Source: Chionoecetes opilio (taxonomy: Eukaryota > Arthropoda > Malacostraca > Decapoda > Majidae). Taken from it: a stretch of DNA of 64,000 nt. Positions 52,781-63,970 of the stretch are shown piece after piece (within the stretch, counting starts at the first letter, position 1; each line of letters starts with the position of its first letter). The DNA lies in contig JACEEZ010016272.1 in the NCBI GenBank assembly GCA_016584305.1, forward strand, positions 253,501-317,500. The letters run 5' to 3'. The translations under genes and the position numbers were made by a program. The notes under the pieces are model-generated. The model made no database searches and was not told the origin of the DNA. It saw only the letters and a list, made by a program, of their open reading frames with translations.

Positions 52781-52976
52781 TTGTGCATTGGAGAACACAG
52801 GGGGGCGGCATGAGCCTCTAATCACAGGTGTCACTATAAAAATCCTGCCTGCGCCACCACGGGCGAGGACCAACCATCACAGCCCTCAAGTGAACCTCCT
52901 GAGCCTACCATCCGTCTTAGAAGTCACTGCCTACAGACACTACAGGCCAAGATGAAAAAAAGAAAAAAAAAAAGAA
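52781..52976 (+). mobile_element. 5'-truncated SINE inside the RTE-like LINE
   Basis: Matches the 3' 60% of the SINE at 43163 (GGGGGGCGGCATGAGCCTCT onward) and ends in an A-rich tail at 52950-52973. The LINE sequence resumes at once with CTGATTTGACACG. It lacks the tRNA-like head. Confidence 0.75.
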
Positions 52977-53273
52977 GCTGATTTGACACGTAATCATCCC
53001 AGCGATACCCCATGATTATGCGAAGACCGGTTTGGTATTACCAAAGGCATCGATTCGCCTCTTCAAGTCGCTATTTAGTGTCTATGTCTCACAACCATAG
53101 AGCAAGAGAGGGATCACAAGCGACTTGAAGATCCGGGTCTTTGTCCTCCTGCAAAGGTACCGACAATGCCAAATACTCCTGCTGAATGAGTCCATAACAC
53201 CGTGGGCTATGCCAATCCTCTGTAAGACTTCTTGCCGTGACCCGCTGTCATTATGGAGTGCACTACCAAGGTA

Positions 53274-54243
53274 CACGGCCACCTCGATTTACAAATGGGT
53301 TACGTTCCTGAAAAACTGTTTGTAAATCGAAAATTCGTAAATCGAATGTATTTTTCCCATTTAACCCCATTATTTAATTTGAGATACGTTCCTCTTTGGA
53401 CCGAAACTCCCTACTGTAGATAACACTAAAGTCGCCAGGACAACTTTTTTTCTTCGATTTACAGGCTTTCGATTCGTCTGGTTTCTATTTATCTTATTGG
53501 ATTCTAGGAAACATTTTCTCTATGAGCTTCCGTCGCAAATCATTACTTTTGGAGATAATGACATGTTGTTCATAGGGAGGCGAGAGACAAGTGTTTATGA
53601 GCGCCTCACTCTTCTTCCTCTTGTGACCTGCATCGCCTCTGTTCTTCCCTTACCGTGGACACTTTTTTAATGCACTCAAAGGGGTAGCACTTTTAGCACT
53701 TGACATAATCTTCTCCTTGTCCTTCTTAATAGTTACGACAGTCGACGGGGAAAGGCTAAACCAATTAGCAATGTCCTTCACTCGCACGCCTTCGTCAAAT
53801 TTCTTGACAATCGCTATCTTAAACTCTAGTGTTATGGCTTTTCTGGCTTTCTTGGGCTTAGGACCACCCACACTAGCACTGGCACCATGCTTGGGAGGCA
53901 TTATTCACTGAAATAATCACTGAAATGTCTTGATTATACACAATAATGTTCATAAACACAGCACGACCGGTCCGAGAATATGTAAACAAACAATCTTGAG
54001 GGTCCCCGCGTGTGGATGTGCTGAGCCAATGGTTCTGTTTACTGAACTTTTTACAATATTTAGGTTATAAATATTCTTACTATTTATGTATTAAATTTTA
54101 ATTTTTTATTTTGTTTATGAATTTACGAACTTTTGTTCGTAACTTCGAATTATTCGTGTGTAAACCAAATTTTGGGACAAAATAATTTTGTTCGTATCTT
54201 CGAAAATCCGTAAATAGAGTGTTCGTAAATCGCGGTATGAGTG
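53274..54243. mobile_element. Tigger MITE family I, copy 2
   Basis: CACGGCCACCTCGATTTACA left end and the standard right end, TA at 53272-53273 and 54244-54245. The flanks join to CCAAGG-TA-TGTAAAACTTTC, exactly the reverse of the RTE-like copy 1 at about 44787. It carries the first transposase exon region (53650-53901) and family D-type filler (53395-53665). Confidence 0.88.
53650..53901 (-). pseudogene. Tigger transposase N-terminal DNA-binding region
   Basis: An 83-residue open frame beginning MPPKHGASASVGG with AITLEFKIAIVKKFDEGVRV and DIANWFSLSPSTVVTIKKDK, the first helix-turn-helix of CENP-B/Tigger transposases. The frame ends in unrelated filler, and the second helix-turn-helix and DDE domain are absent. 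It shares its start with the deleted copy at 49765, so both family I copies come from the same autonomous source. Confidence 0.8.
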
Positions 54244-55095
54244 TATGTAAAACTTTCCAAGATCTCAATGTCCTCGCCGCACGCACGCACAGACTGTAGT
54301 GTTTCACCTAGTAAGCCTCCAAACACCTGGAGCTTGGTCTTGAGCCAGGAGACCTCAAGTTCCAAAGGCTTTGCCTCCTCGTGCAGCGCCTCGAGAGCCA
54401 TCACCAGGACCTCAGCAAAGATAACTGCATCATCGGCAAAAACAAGATCAGTGATCTTGATGTTGCCGAGGGATGCTCCACAACCACTTTGATCTACAAC
54501 TTTGCCCAATACCCAGTCCATACAAGTGTTGAAAAGTGATGGGGCAAGGACGCACCCTTGCCTCACTCCTGTATTAACAGGAAAGAAGCTGGATACACCT
54601 CTCCCACACTTCACAGCACTCTCAGTCCCAGAGTACAGAACAGTCATCAAACCAAAAGTCCTTGCAGGAATCCCGCGAAGTTGCAGAAGATCCCAGAGTG
54701 ACTCACGATGCACCGAGTCAAACGCCTTCTTGAGATCAACATAGGCTGCAAGCATCCCGTCGAAACTCACATCGGCTTTCTACCAAGACACGAAGCGCTA
54801 GGACACGGTCCGTTGTTGACTTACCAGGCGTGAACCCAGACTGCTGAGGTCTCTGATGCTTCAGCAGATGACTGCGGATCCGTGTCAGCAATAGATGGGC
54901 AAGCACCTTGCCTGGCACGCTGAGCAGTGTAATGCCACAGTAATTGTTGCAATCCTGACGGTCCCCTTTCCCTTTCCAGATAGGAACGACCAGCCCACCA
55001 TTTCCAGTCAGGAGGACAGGTACCTGGTTGCCACACAGCAGTCAGGACAGCATGCAACCCGCGGATCATGGCCTCACCCCAGCTTGAGTAGCTCT

Positions 55096-55886
55096 TGTGA
55101 CGAAAATTCATATTCCCGCGTATGTTGAGGCGGTCAAGATGGCTGGGGCAGAGCGTAGCTCCGCCCCTTTTTGGTAGGAAGCATGGTGTGACGAGGGGTT
55201 GCCACACGCAGCTAGATAGGTCACCCATATAAAAGAGGTCGTGACCTCGCATCATCCTCCACTCCAAGCACCCACTCGTATAGTGTTGTGTGAAGAGCCG
55301 CTGTGTCGGGCGTGGGCACCACGTGGGAGGCTGTGTGAGTCCTCCTTCCAACCCTTGATACGAGGGTTTTGTAAGTATTTTGTGAAGCTTGTTTTTCTGC
55401 ATTATTGGTTCACCGATGTCGAGTTGGCTGTATTTACGGAAAGTGAGAGTAGGAGGGAAGTATTGTGTGTCTAGGATGAGGCTCAGTAGAAGCGCTTTTT
55501 GTGATTGTGATGGTAACGTTCAGTTGAAGCGTTCTGTGTTATGTGTTGAGACTCAGTAGAAGTGCTCTTTTTGTGATGGTGATGAGACTCAGTTAGAAGT
55601 GCTCTTAAGGTGTTTTTGTGTGTTGAGGCTGGAGGTTAGAGAGAGACGGAAAGTGAGAGTGGGTGAGCTCTGGCAGCGTTGCGCGTGGTATCCCTATCTG
55701 TGAATTTTCTGTGACGTGTATTCAAGTGTTTATCTGTTGTTGTACCAAGGAATTGGAGTTAGCGTGTTAATTATATAAGGATTTCATATGTTGATCTTGT
55801 TTTGAATATCCTGAATTAAGTTAATTAGACCCACGTGTCCCTGGGGCATGGCCTGGGGTGGCGACCTCGTGTCACCGACCGTGACA
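55096..55886 (+). mobile_element. Solo LTR (TG...CA, 4-bp CTCT duplication)
   Basis: Begins TGTGACGAAAATTC, ends CGACCGTGACA, flanked by CTCT at 55092-55095 and 55887-55890. Removing it and one CTCT restores the LINE reading frame. A TATA-like CATATAAAAG at about 55227 fits an LTR promoter in plus orientation. Size (791 bp) and the 4-bp duplication suit a Ty3/gypsy-type element. Confidence 0.8.
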
Positions 55887-56424
55887 CTCTGCACTGAAAT
55901 TGCAAACACCAGCTGCCTTTCCACCCCTCAACTTTGCTAAAGCCTCTCTGAGTTCGTCGAGAGGGTGCAGTTTCGTCAATGGGAGGATAGGCATCCACTG
56001 CCCGTAACCCAGTGGTGTGAAGCTGGTCAATTGGAGGGTCCACCATGAACAACTGCCCAAAGTACTATTCAGCCCAACGAGCCATCTGCCCATCCATGTC
56101 CGAAACGAGGCGCCCATCTGCTGCTCGAATAGCACTCGCCCGAGATGGAGACTTGGAACGGAGCTTCTTCAGGGCTTGATAGGCGGGTCGGAGGTCATTA
56201 GCATTCAAATGGCCCTCGACATCCTCAGCGAGGCTCCTGACATACCTCTCCTTGTCTCTCCCCAGGAGGGTTTTAGTCCGGTGTGACAGAGCCCTGTGCT
56301 GGTCCTGGTTCCCAGCCAGTCTGGCAGCCTTTTTGGCCTCCCCCCACAGTCTGGCAGTTGTCCTTCACCACCTGCCTTGGCTGATTTAGCCAACTTTAAC
56401 TTCTTTCCCTCCCCTCCAGGATAA

Positions 56425-57031
56425 AAATGGAATTCAAACGGTGAAGATTTAACACTAGTCAAAATCTAGGCTCAATTGCAAGAGGTGCGTAAGATACTCT
56501 TTCAAAAGGACTTACAAGACAGCTTCTGATCACATCATAAATGTCAGGATTGTTGTGTACGCTACTAACAGGTTTACTTTAAGAGGATGGTGACAATTAC
56601 TATTTTGGATAATTCATTGTCATACATATTTTGGGAATATTTGGGTAACACCTTGCATAATAATGAATGAGTTCTACTGGTTTTGTGACTACGAAGTTTG
56701 GTGACACATGAGTTCCTGTGATCAGTTTTGGTACAAATAGTGAGAGATCAACAAGCCACATATGCAAAGTCAAAACATTAAAGGAAATTTCTTAACATTC
56801 TTGAAGTAAATGTGGGAGAGGTTATACTCAACCATGCACTGGGGTGACATATCCCTCATTACCCATCTACATTAATTGTAATGTTTAAATCAAGTAAAAT
56901 TTCAACCATGTAATACATATACTTTTCTGCAATTCTCTGGAGTATTATTCATATTAGGTGATAGGAAGTACTGAGGTGATAACTGAATTGTAAACCCTGC
57001 TCTTCCTTCATTTAGTTGAATAGATGTGTAC
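56425..57031. other. Intron-like sequence downstream of Tom40 exons
   Basis: AT-rich, no coding match to the expected last Tom40 exon. Repeated almost unchanged at 59289-59895. Confidence 0.5.
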
Positions 57032-57657
57032 CTCTAAAAACAGTGTTGGCCTTCGGAATTTCAAGTTGATAGGCCATGGAAGCAACCGACTCCTGCAACC
57101 TTAAGCTGGTTTCCAACTCTACTCCAAACTGCAGCTGCTCAGTGGCCTTCTGGTAGTAACATAGATGGACTCCTGTTCCTCCAAGGGTACCTGAGGCTGT
57201 GAAACTATCGCCTGTAGGAGGATCACAGCAACATTATTCAGAAGGAAGTGCTGCTACATATAAGCACATCATACCTACAAATAATCTGGATCTATGGAAT
57301 ACAATTTCGATGTCCCTAAATGTTATAGCTGAAAATTCAAAACTGCTGCTCTTGCCTGCTCTAACAATTCCGCTAATAAAAAACTAACACTGCTTCCACA
57401 GTAAGGAAAAAACCCATACCTGTGTATCTTCCAGCAACAGAATGAACTGCAATGTGGCCCCCAGGAACCTGTGGACCATATTGGTAAGCCAGCTCTGTGC
57501 CAAGGGCTAGACGTTTGGTGACTTGCTGTAAGTAATGGGTCACTGCTACACCTGAACCATTCACCAGGTCTACATTCCCCAGGGTGAGGGAGGTTGTGTG
57601 GTTAGTGCCCCGCCAGTCTAGAGTGAGCTGTGTTGCCTGCCACTTGCTCTGCTGGAT
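57032..57657 (-). CDS. TOMM40: TOMM40 (Tom40) mitochondrial import pore, two exons, copy 1
   Basis: Exons on the minus strand are 57657-57420 and 57211-57032, with donors ACAG|GTATGG and AGAG|GTACAC and acceptors CACCAG|ATCC and CTACAG|GCGAT. The junction is phase 1 on both sides. The protein part reads SKWQATQLTLDWRGT, LTLGNVDLVNGSGVAV, TKRLALGTELAYQYGPQVPG, then GGTGVHLCYYQKATEQLQFG and YQLEIPKANTVFR, the distal half of the Tom40 beta-barrel, which forms the protein-conducting channel of the outer mitochondrial membrane. Earlier exons and the last exon are not found in the window. An RTE-like LINE in the same orientation lies just downstream. Confidence 0.88.
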
Positions 57658-58577
57658 CTGGTGAGGGAGGATAAGGGCTCATCAACAAGGGAGGAGAGGG
57701 ATAGAATGATGTCTGATAAGGAATTAAAGGAAGGAAAGAAAGGTAGTAAGGTTACTATCTGATGATCATGAAATAAAAAAATGATGCTCAAATTACCCAA
57801 ACTAGTCAAGTACTAGCAAACAGGGAGGAGGAATACAAAGGAAGAACACACAGCTACAGACCTGCTAGTCTAAACGAGACTTTGTGATAAACTACACTAT
57901 CTGGCCTAAAGTGAGAGCTAAAGAACAGCAAGGGTGAAGGCTCCTCCCCACCTTATAATCCCTCCAGCCGAACCTGGCACGAGAGGGAGGTTTCTGTGTT
58001 GACCGTGCAACATAGAAAAGTTACAAAAGAAGAAAAAAAGACAACAGCAACAAGCCCAAAAATACTACATTTCACTGATATATTTGGAAATGTCACTATG
58101 ATGATGGAATATATGTCAATTCTGGATTAGTCAAAAGTACAGTCAACCCTCAATTTAACAGACTAAAATGGGGGAGAAGTGGTCCGTTAGAGCCGATTGT
58201 CCGTTACTGCAAGGGTATTTTCCCAAGGGTGTGAAAATAAATAAGAAATAATCACAAACACAACCAGACCGTGTAGCTATGTTGGGAGGTAAACAGAGAC
58301 TGGCACTACATGCTGGATTTGGCACGCTCCTGCATACTATGAAATAAATGAAAAATAATCACAAACAACCAGACTGTGTAACTATGTTGGGAGGTAAACA
58401 GTGACTAGCGCTAAATGCTGGATTTGGCACGCTTGCCCACGACTGCTCGGGACTGGTATTAGGAGAGGTAGTAAGTCTCCAGGCTCGCTCATTACTGCTT
58501 GGTATGCTATGAAATATCATCATTCTAGGTGAATGTAGACATATAATTGCATTTTAATGGCTATTATTCATATATAA
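57658..58577. other. Upstream intron with truncated family B MITE
   Basis: 58141-58560 begins CAGTCAACCCTCAATTTAAC next to TA, like family B, with the direct GTTGGGAGGTAAACAG units, but its other end is cut off by (TA)n at 58578. No exon seen. Confidence 0.55.
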
Positions 58578-58578
58578 T

Positions 58579-58629
<51 letters not shown>

Positions 58630-58740
58630 GCGCCGCGTGTAGAAAGGGAGCTAAGCGCCATTTTCTTGAAAATTGCTTTTTTGGTACCAATCGACGCGTT
58701 GTCACATGCTCAATCCATTGGTGTCCCTTAGCACCTCATA
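58578..58740. repeat. (TA)n and junction sequence between the duplicated units
   Basis: (TA)n at 58578-58626 followed by about 115 bases (GAGGCGCCGCGTGTAG ...) that are absent after the second unit. Confidence 0.7.
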
Positions 58741-58808
58741 GCTCCAAAGCTGTAAGGCTGAGAATTGAATCTTTCAATGCCCAAATCCCATTCTGCCCAT
58801 TCCCAGGT

Positions 58809-59285
58809 CCGAAACCCGCCTTCAATTGCTAAACCCTCTCTGGTTCGTCGAGAGGTGCAGTTCGTCAATGGGGATAGGCTCAGCCGTAACCCAGTGGTGA
58901 AGCTGGTCAATTGAGGGTCCACATGAACAACTGCCCAAGTACTATTCAGCCAACGGCATCTGCCCATCATGCCGAAACGAGCGCCCATCTGCTGCTCAAT
59001 AGCCTCGCCGAGATGGGCTGGAACGGACTTCTTCAGGGCTTGATAGGCGGGTCGGAGGTCATTAGCATTCAAATGGCCCTCGACATCCTCAGCGAGGCTC
59101 CTGACATACCTCTCCTTGTCTCTCCCCAGGAGGGTTTTAGTCCGGTGTGACAGAGCCCTGTGCTGGTCCTGGTTCCCAGCCAGTCTGGCAGCCTTTTTGG
59201 CCTCCCCCCACAGTCTGGCAGTTGTCCTTAACCACCTGCCTTGGCTGATTTAGCCAACTTTAACTTCTTTCCCTCCCCTCCAGGA
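58809..59285 (-). pseudogene. RTE-like LINE 5' fragment in the second unit
   Basis: Duplicate of 55925-56421. The first 230 bases lack about twenty single bases present in the first copy, scrambling all frames; the rest is identical or nearly so. Confidence 0.75.
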
Positions 59286-59895
59286 TAAAAATGGAATTCA
59301 AACGGTGAAGATTTAACACTAGTCAAAATCTAGGCTCAATTGCAAGAGGTGCGTAAGATACGCCTTCAAAAGGACTTACAAGACAGCTTCTGATCACATC
59401 ATAAATGTCAGGATTGTTGTGTACGCTACTAACAGGTTTACTTTAAGAGGATGGTGACAATTACTATTTTGGATAATTCATTGTCATACATATTTTGGGA
59501 ATATTTGGGTAACACCTTGCATAATAATGAATGAGTTCTACTGGTTTTGTGACTACGAAGTTTGGTGACACATGAGTTCCTGTGATCAGTTTTGGTACAA
59601 ATAGTGAGAGATCAACAAGCCACATATGCAAAGTCAAAACATTAAAGGAAATTTCTAAACATTCTTGAAGTAAATGTGGGAGAGGTTATACTCAACCATG
59701 CACTGGGGTGACATATCCCTCATTACCCATCTACATTAATTGTAATGTTTAAATCAAGTAAAATTTCAACCATGTAATACATATACTTTTCTGCAATTCT
59801 CTGGAGTATTATTCATATTAGGTGATAGGAAGTACTGAGGTGATAACTGAATTGTAAACCCTGCTCTTCCTTCATTTAGTTGAATAGATGTGTAC

Positions 59896-60521
59896 CTCTA
59901 AAAACAGTGTTGGCCTTCGGAATTTCAAGTTGATAGGCCATGGAAGCAACCGACTCCTGCAACCTTAAGCTGGTTTCCAACTCTACTCCAAACTGCAGCT
60001 GCTCAGTGGCCTTCTGGTAGTAACATAGATGGACTCCTGTTCCTCCAAGGGTACCTGAGGCTGTGAAACTATCGCCTGTAGGAGGATCACAGCAACATTA
60101 TTCAGAAGGAAGTGCTGCTACATATAAGCACATCATACCTACAAATAATCTGGATTTATGGAATACAATTTCGATGTCCCTAAATGTTATAGCTGAAAAT
60201 TCAAAACTGCTGCTCTTGCCTGCTCTAACAATTCCGCTAATAAAAAACTAACACTGCTTCCACAGTAAGGAAAAAACCCATACCTGTGTATCTTCCAGCA
60301 ACAGAATGAACTGCAATGTGGCCCCCAGGAACCTGTGGACCATATTGGTAAGCCAGCTCTGTGCCAAGGGCTAGACGTTTGGTGACTTGCTGTAAGTAAT
60401 GGGTCACTGCTACACCTGAACCATTCACCAGGTCTACATTCCCCAGGGTGAGGGAGGTTGTGTGGTTAGTGCCCCGCCAGTCTAGAGTGAGCTGTGTTGC
60501 CTGCCACTTGCTCTGCTGGAT
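59896..60521 (-). CDS. TOMM40: TOMM40 two-exon copy 2
   Basis: Exons 60521-60284 and 60075-59896 with the same splice sites and protein as copy 1. The summed exon length is 418 bases, not a multiple of three, so a transcript including both copies would lose frame. Either only one copy is used or the duplication is false. Confidence 0.8.
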
Positions 60522-61440
60522 CTGGTGAGGGAGGATAAGGGCTCATCAACAAGGGAGGAGAGGGATAGAATGATGTCTGATAAGGAATTAAAGGAAGGAA
60601 AGAAAGGTAGTAAGGTTACTATCTGATGATCATGAAATAAAAAAATGATGCTCAAATTACCCAAACTAGTCAAGTACTAGCAAACAGGGAGGAGGAATAC
60701 AAAGGAAGAACACACAGCTACAGACCTGCTAGTCTAAACGAGACTTTGTGATAAACTACACTATCTGGCCTAAAGTGAGAGATAAAGAACAGCAAGGGTG
60801 AAGGCTCCTCCCCACCTTATAATCCCTCCAGCCGAACCTGGCACGAGAGGGAGGTTTCTGTGTTGACCGTGCAACATAGAAAAGTTACAAAAGAAGGAAA
60901 AAGACAACAGCAACAAGCCCAAAAATACTACATTTCACTGATATATTTGGAAATGTCACTATGATGATGGAATATATGTCAATTCTGGATTAGTCAAAAG
61001 TACAGTCAACCCTCAATTTAACAGACTAAAATGGGGGAGAAGTGGTCCGTTAGAGCCGATTGTCCGTTACTGCAAGGGTATTTTCCCAAGGGTGTGAAAA
61101 TAAATAAGAAATAATCACAAACACAACCAGACCGTGTAGCTATGTTGGGAGGTAAACAGAGACTGGCACTACATGCTGCATTTGGCATGCTCCTGCATGC
61201 TATGAAATAAATGAAAAATAATCACAAACAACCAGACTGTGTAACTATGTTGGGAGGTAAACAGTGACTAGCGCTAAATGCTGGATTTGGCACGCTTGCC
61301 CACGACTGCTCGGGACTGGTATTAGGAGAGGTAGTAAGTCTCCAGGCTCGCTCATTACTGCTTGGTATGCTATGAAATATCATCATTCTAGGTGAATGTA
61401 GACATATAATTGCATTTTAATGGCTATTATTCATATATAA

Positions 61441-61464
61441 TTTATATATATATATATATATATA
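61441..61464. repeat. (TA)n tract
   Basis: Short TA tract closing the second duplicated unit and bordering the family D element. Confidence 0.9.
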
Positions 61465-62450
61465 TACACTCAAACCTCGGGTTTCGAACGTCTCCCTTTT
61501 CGAACAAATCGGTTCACGAACAGAATTTCACTCATAATTGCACCGGTTTCCAAACAAGTCACTCTGCAACTGTGCGCGTCAGTCACGCCGTGGCCCCCAC
61601 TTAGTAAACATCCGCTACAAACTGTTCTTTGATTTTGACTATTTTTCTTGTGTTGTGCATTATTTCGGTATTATTTTGCACTTGGACCGAAACTCCCTAC
61701 CGTAGATAACACTAAAGTCGGCAGGACAACTTTTTTTAGATTTACAGACAAGTGGCATTAATACTTACATTTATTTCTACATCCATGATTTCAGGAAGGT
61801 TAGAAGGGGCAATCTGGAGAGTCTTGTGTCATTTTGTGTCTTCATCTGTGTCATATTATGGCTATAGATGAACAAATTACAAAAATATCACCAGAGTGGC
61901 GACCAACACTAAGGTATGTTCTGAGTGTTCTTCCGCCGTCGTCGTAGCCCGAAAAAAAAATTGAGTAGCGAAATTTGAAACCGTATATACTTGCAGATAC
62001 AATGCATAAAACAACACTGAAACAGAGTAGATTACAGTCATGATATAAACTACTGTGTATCATCTTCAGTGGCACATACACATCAGTAGTGATGCTATAA
62101 TTCGTAATATTTGGCGGCTGGCGACATTATTGTAGCTGGCGAGTAAAGTGCTATCTACGGTACACAATTGGGAGTCTGGTTTCTGTTTACCTTATTGGAT
62201 TCTAGGAAACATTCTCTATGAGCTTCTGTCGCAAATCATTACTTTTGGAGATTATGACATGTTGTTCATAGGGAGGCGAGAGACAAGTGTTTATGAGCGC
62301 CTCACTCTTCTTCCTCTTGTGACCTGCATCGCCTCTGTTCTTCCCTTACCGCGGACACTTTTTAAATGCAGATTTGACTTTACTTAGGAGGTTAAAGTGT
62401 GGGATTAGGTTAGGTTAGTCAAAAGGGGGGGTTAGGTTAGTTTAATTTTC
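61465..62450 (+). mobile_element. Family D Tigger-type MITE, left end and body
   Basis: Starts CACTCAAACCTCGGGTTTCG with a TA border. Its body supplies the reference for reversed fragments at 18000-18470, 19860-20106, 27940-28322 and 35061-35437. The right terminus is not recognised. Confidence 0.65.
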
Positions 62451-62565
62451 ATATCTCCTATGCACTCCTTCCTATTAAAACCATCTTATATCTCCGAAAT
62501 TAATGATTTGCGAGACGGGACCACACGAGTGTAGCTCAGGCCCTGTAAAACACAACTAGGTAAAT

Positions 62566-62760
62566 ACAATAAACCCTTACTATAACAAACCAATTGAAGG
62601 GCAGGGGGTGACGTTATATACTAAAGTTTGTTATATCCGAGGGATTAAAACTTTTCGCATATAACAAACTTTCGTTCGTTATGAGGTGAAAATTTGCTGT
62701 TTCCGACCATTTCTGTGTATAATGAACTTTGTTAGTTACATTAGATGAAAGTTCGTATAC
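62566..62760 (+). repeat. Another Tigger-type end (ACCCTTACTATAACAAACC)
   Basis: AAACCCTTACTATAACAAAC followed by GTTATATAC/TTTGTTATATCC repeats, the style of TIR seen in the other families. No partner end is found in the window. Confidence 0.4.
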
Positions 62761-62871
62761 TTATGTACATGCAGCCATTACAAATACTACACGCGTAAAG
62801 GGAAATTAAAACAATATGTGATGAGACACGGGAGGCAGGCAACGTACTGAGGCACGGGAGGACGAGAGAGG

Positions 62872-63118
62872 TACAGCCGACCCCTCCATTTAACGGACTC
62901 CATTCGCGAGACAAATTTGCGGGCAAGAATGGCATACCAGACCGCTTATCGCCGCTCGAATCGTCAACGCAACATGATTTTTTTTTTAGGGGGGGAATGC
63001 TTGGGTTTTAAGGAGTTTTAATGTATCAGATATTAAGATATGTAAGGTAGGAGCCTGTGTTGCTAGTGATTTAGTTGTAGAAGGTGTGTATGTGGGTTAA
63101 AATAGTGAATATTAGTAC
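62872..63118 (-). repeat. Family B fragment (reverse)
   Basis: CCTCCATTTAACGGACTCCA, then the GCTTATCGCCGCTCGAAT and GTGTTGCTAGTGATTTAG words of family B's right half in reverse. Confidence 0.65.
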
Positions 63119-63532
63119 ATATTACAATTTCTTGACTACTTCTTCTGACCCCTTTCTCTTAAGTTTCGCTTCGTAGGTCATAGTAATGACAACACTGATG
63201 CTGCCGCGGCCGCGCTGCCAGGCGTGGATGAGTGCTTTGCTTGTATTTTCATTTTTACTTACACAGCGCGCCAAAGCATTGTTCGCGACATCATAACACA
63301 GCGCTTCCATACGGGAATTCAGAAAATGTACTCTATGGCAGCTTACTGACTTCCGAGAGAGATATCTTACATATGGCAGCTTGTTTAAGGCACGGGCAGT
63401 CCATCAAGACCGTTGAGGAATGTTCAGATGCCACTTGTCAATTATAGACGAAGCATTTTAAAAAGTATCGCCTTCCTTCCCGCGAGTAATTTGAACAGAC
63501 GCGCGTTGGTATGACTATCATTATTTTCGTAA

Positions 63533-63735
63533 TGAGTGGCAAGAAAGACCTAATAAAGGAGCAAATTAAAGTTATTGTATCTCTACACAAGGCAGAGAGG
63601 CCAGTGGAAGAAATATCAAGGATTGTGGATGTTACGAGGAGATGTGTGCATAAGTGGGTGGAAAGTTTCACGGTGGGTTGCACCGTAGCGACAGCCGCGA
63701 CACCAGAACATTATAAGTGGCCAGGGCGAGGGTGT
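63533..63735 (+). pseudogene. Tc1-like transposase N terminus, first arm
   Basis: Reads MSGKKDLIKEQIKVIVSLHK, then AERPVEEISRIVDVTRRCVH and KWVES, a Tc1-type helix-turn-helix (paired-like) domain. It runs into an inverted copy of itself instead of the rest of the transposase. Confidence 0.7.
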
Positions 63736-63739
63736 AAAA

Positions 63740-63970
63740 GTCATATCGCAATATTTTTCTTGCTCTTAATTGAGGATGGTCATCCACTTGACGTTTCATG
63801 ACATTTAGGGTGCTTGCTGATGTTTTACACCCTCGCCCTGGCCACTTATAATGTTCTGGTGTCGCGGCTGTCGCTACGGTGCAACCCACCGTGAAACTCT
63901 CCACCACTTATGCACACATCTCCTCATAACATCCACAATCCTTGATATTGCTTCCATTGGCCTCTAAAAT
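63740..63970 (-). pseudogene. Tc1-like transposase N terminus, inverted second arm
   Basis: On the minus strand the same helix-turn-helix end recurs and continues further into KTSASTLNVMKRQVDDHPQL and RARKIL, the second DNA-binding segment of Tc1-like transposases. 63590-63735 and 63825-63970 pair as inverted repeats of about 145 bases around a ~90-base centre. Confidence 0.7.

Larger units (their letters stand above)
52466..56425 (-). mobile_element. RTE-like LINE, copy 2, split by three insertions
   Basis: Read on the minus strand the LINE occupies 56425-55887, 55095-54244, 53273-52977 and 52780-52466, ending in the (ATCA)n/(TGAT)n tail at 52466-52480. It covers a region upstream of the reverse transcriptase (SHRTKTLLGRDKERYVRSLA), PQQSGFTPGKSTTDR, AAYVDLKKAFDSVH, LVFADDAVIFAE and the C-terminal GHVARYPETDPSHRVVS block. 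Interruptions are a solo LTR, a Tigger MITE and a SINE. Several frameshifts add to the decay. Confidence 0.8.
55925..61440. repeat. ~2.86-kb tandem duplication containing Tom40 exons
   Basis: Positions in the first unit (to 58577) recur 2864 bases later (to about 61440) with very few differences over ~2.4 kb, including both Tom40 exons, the LINE 5' part and the family B fragment. Each unit ends in (TA)n. The start of the second unit (58800-59040) shows many scattered single-base deletions relative to the first. Confidence 0.9.
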
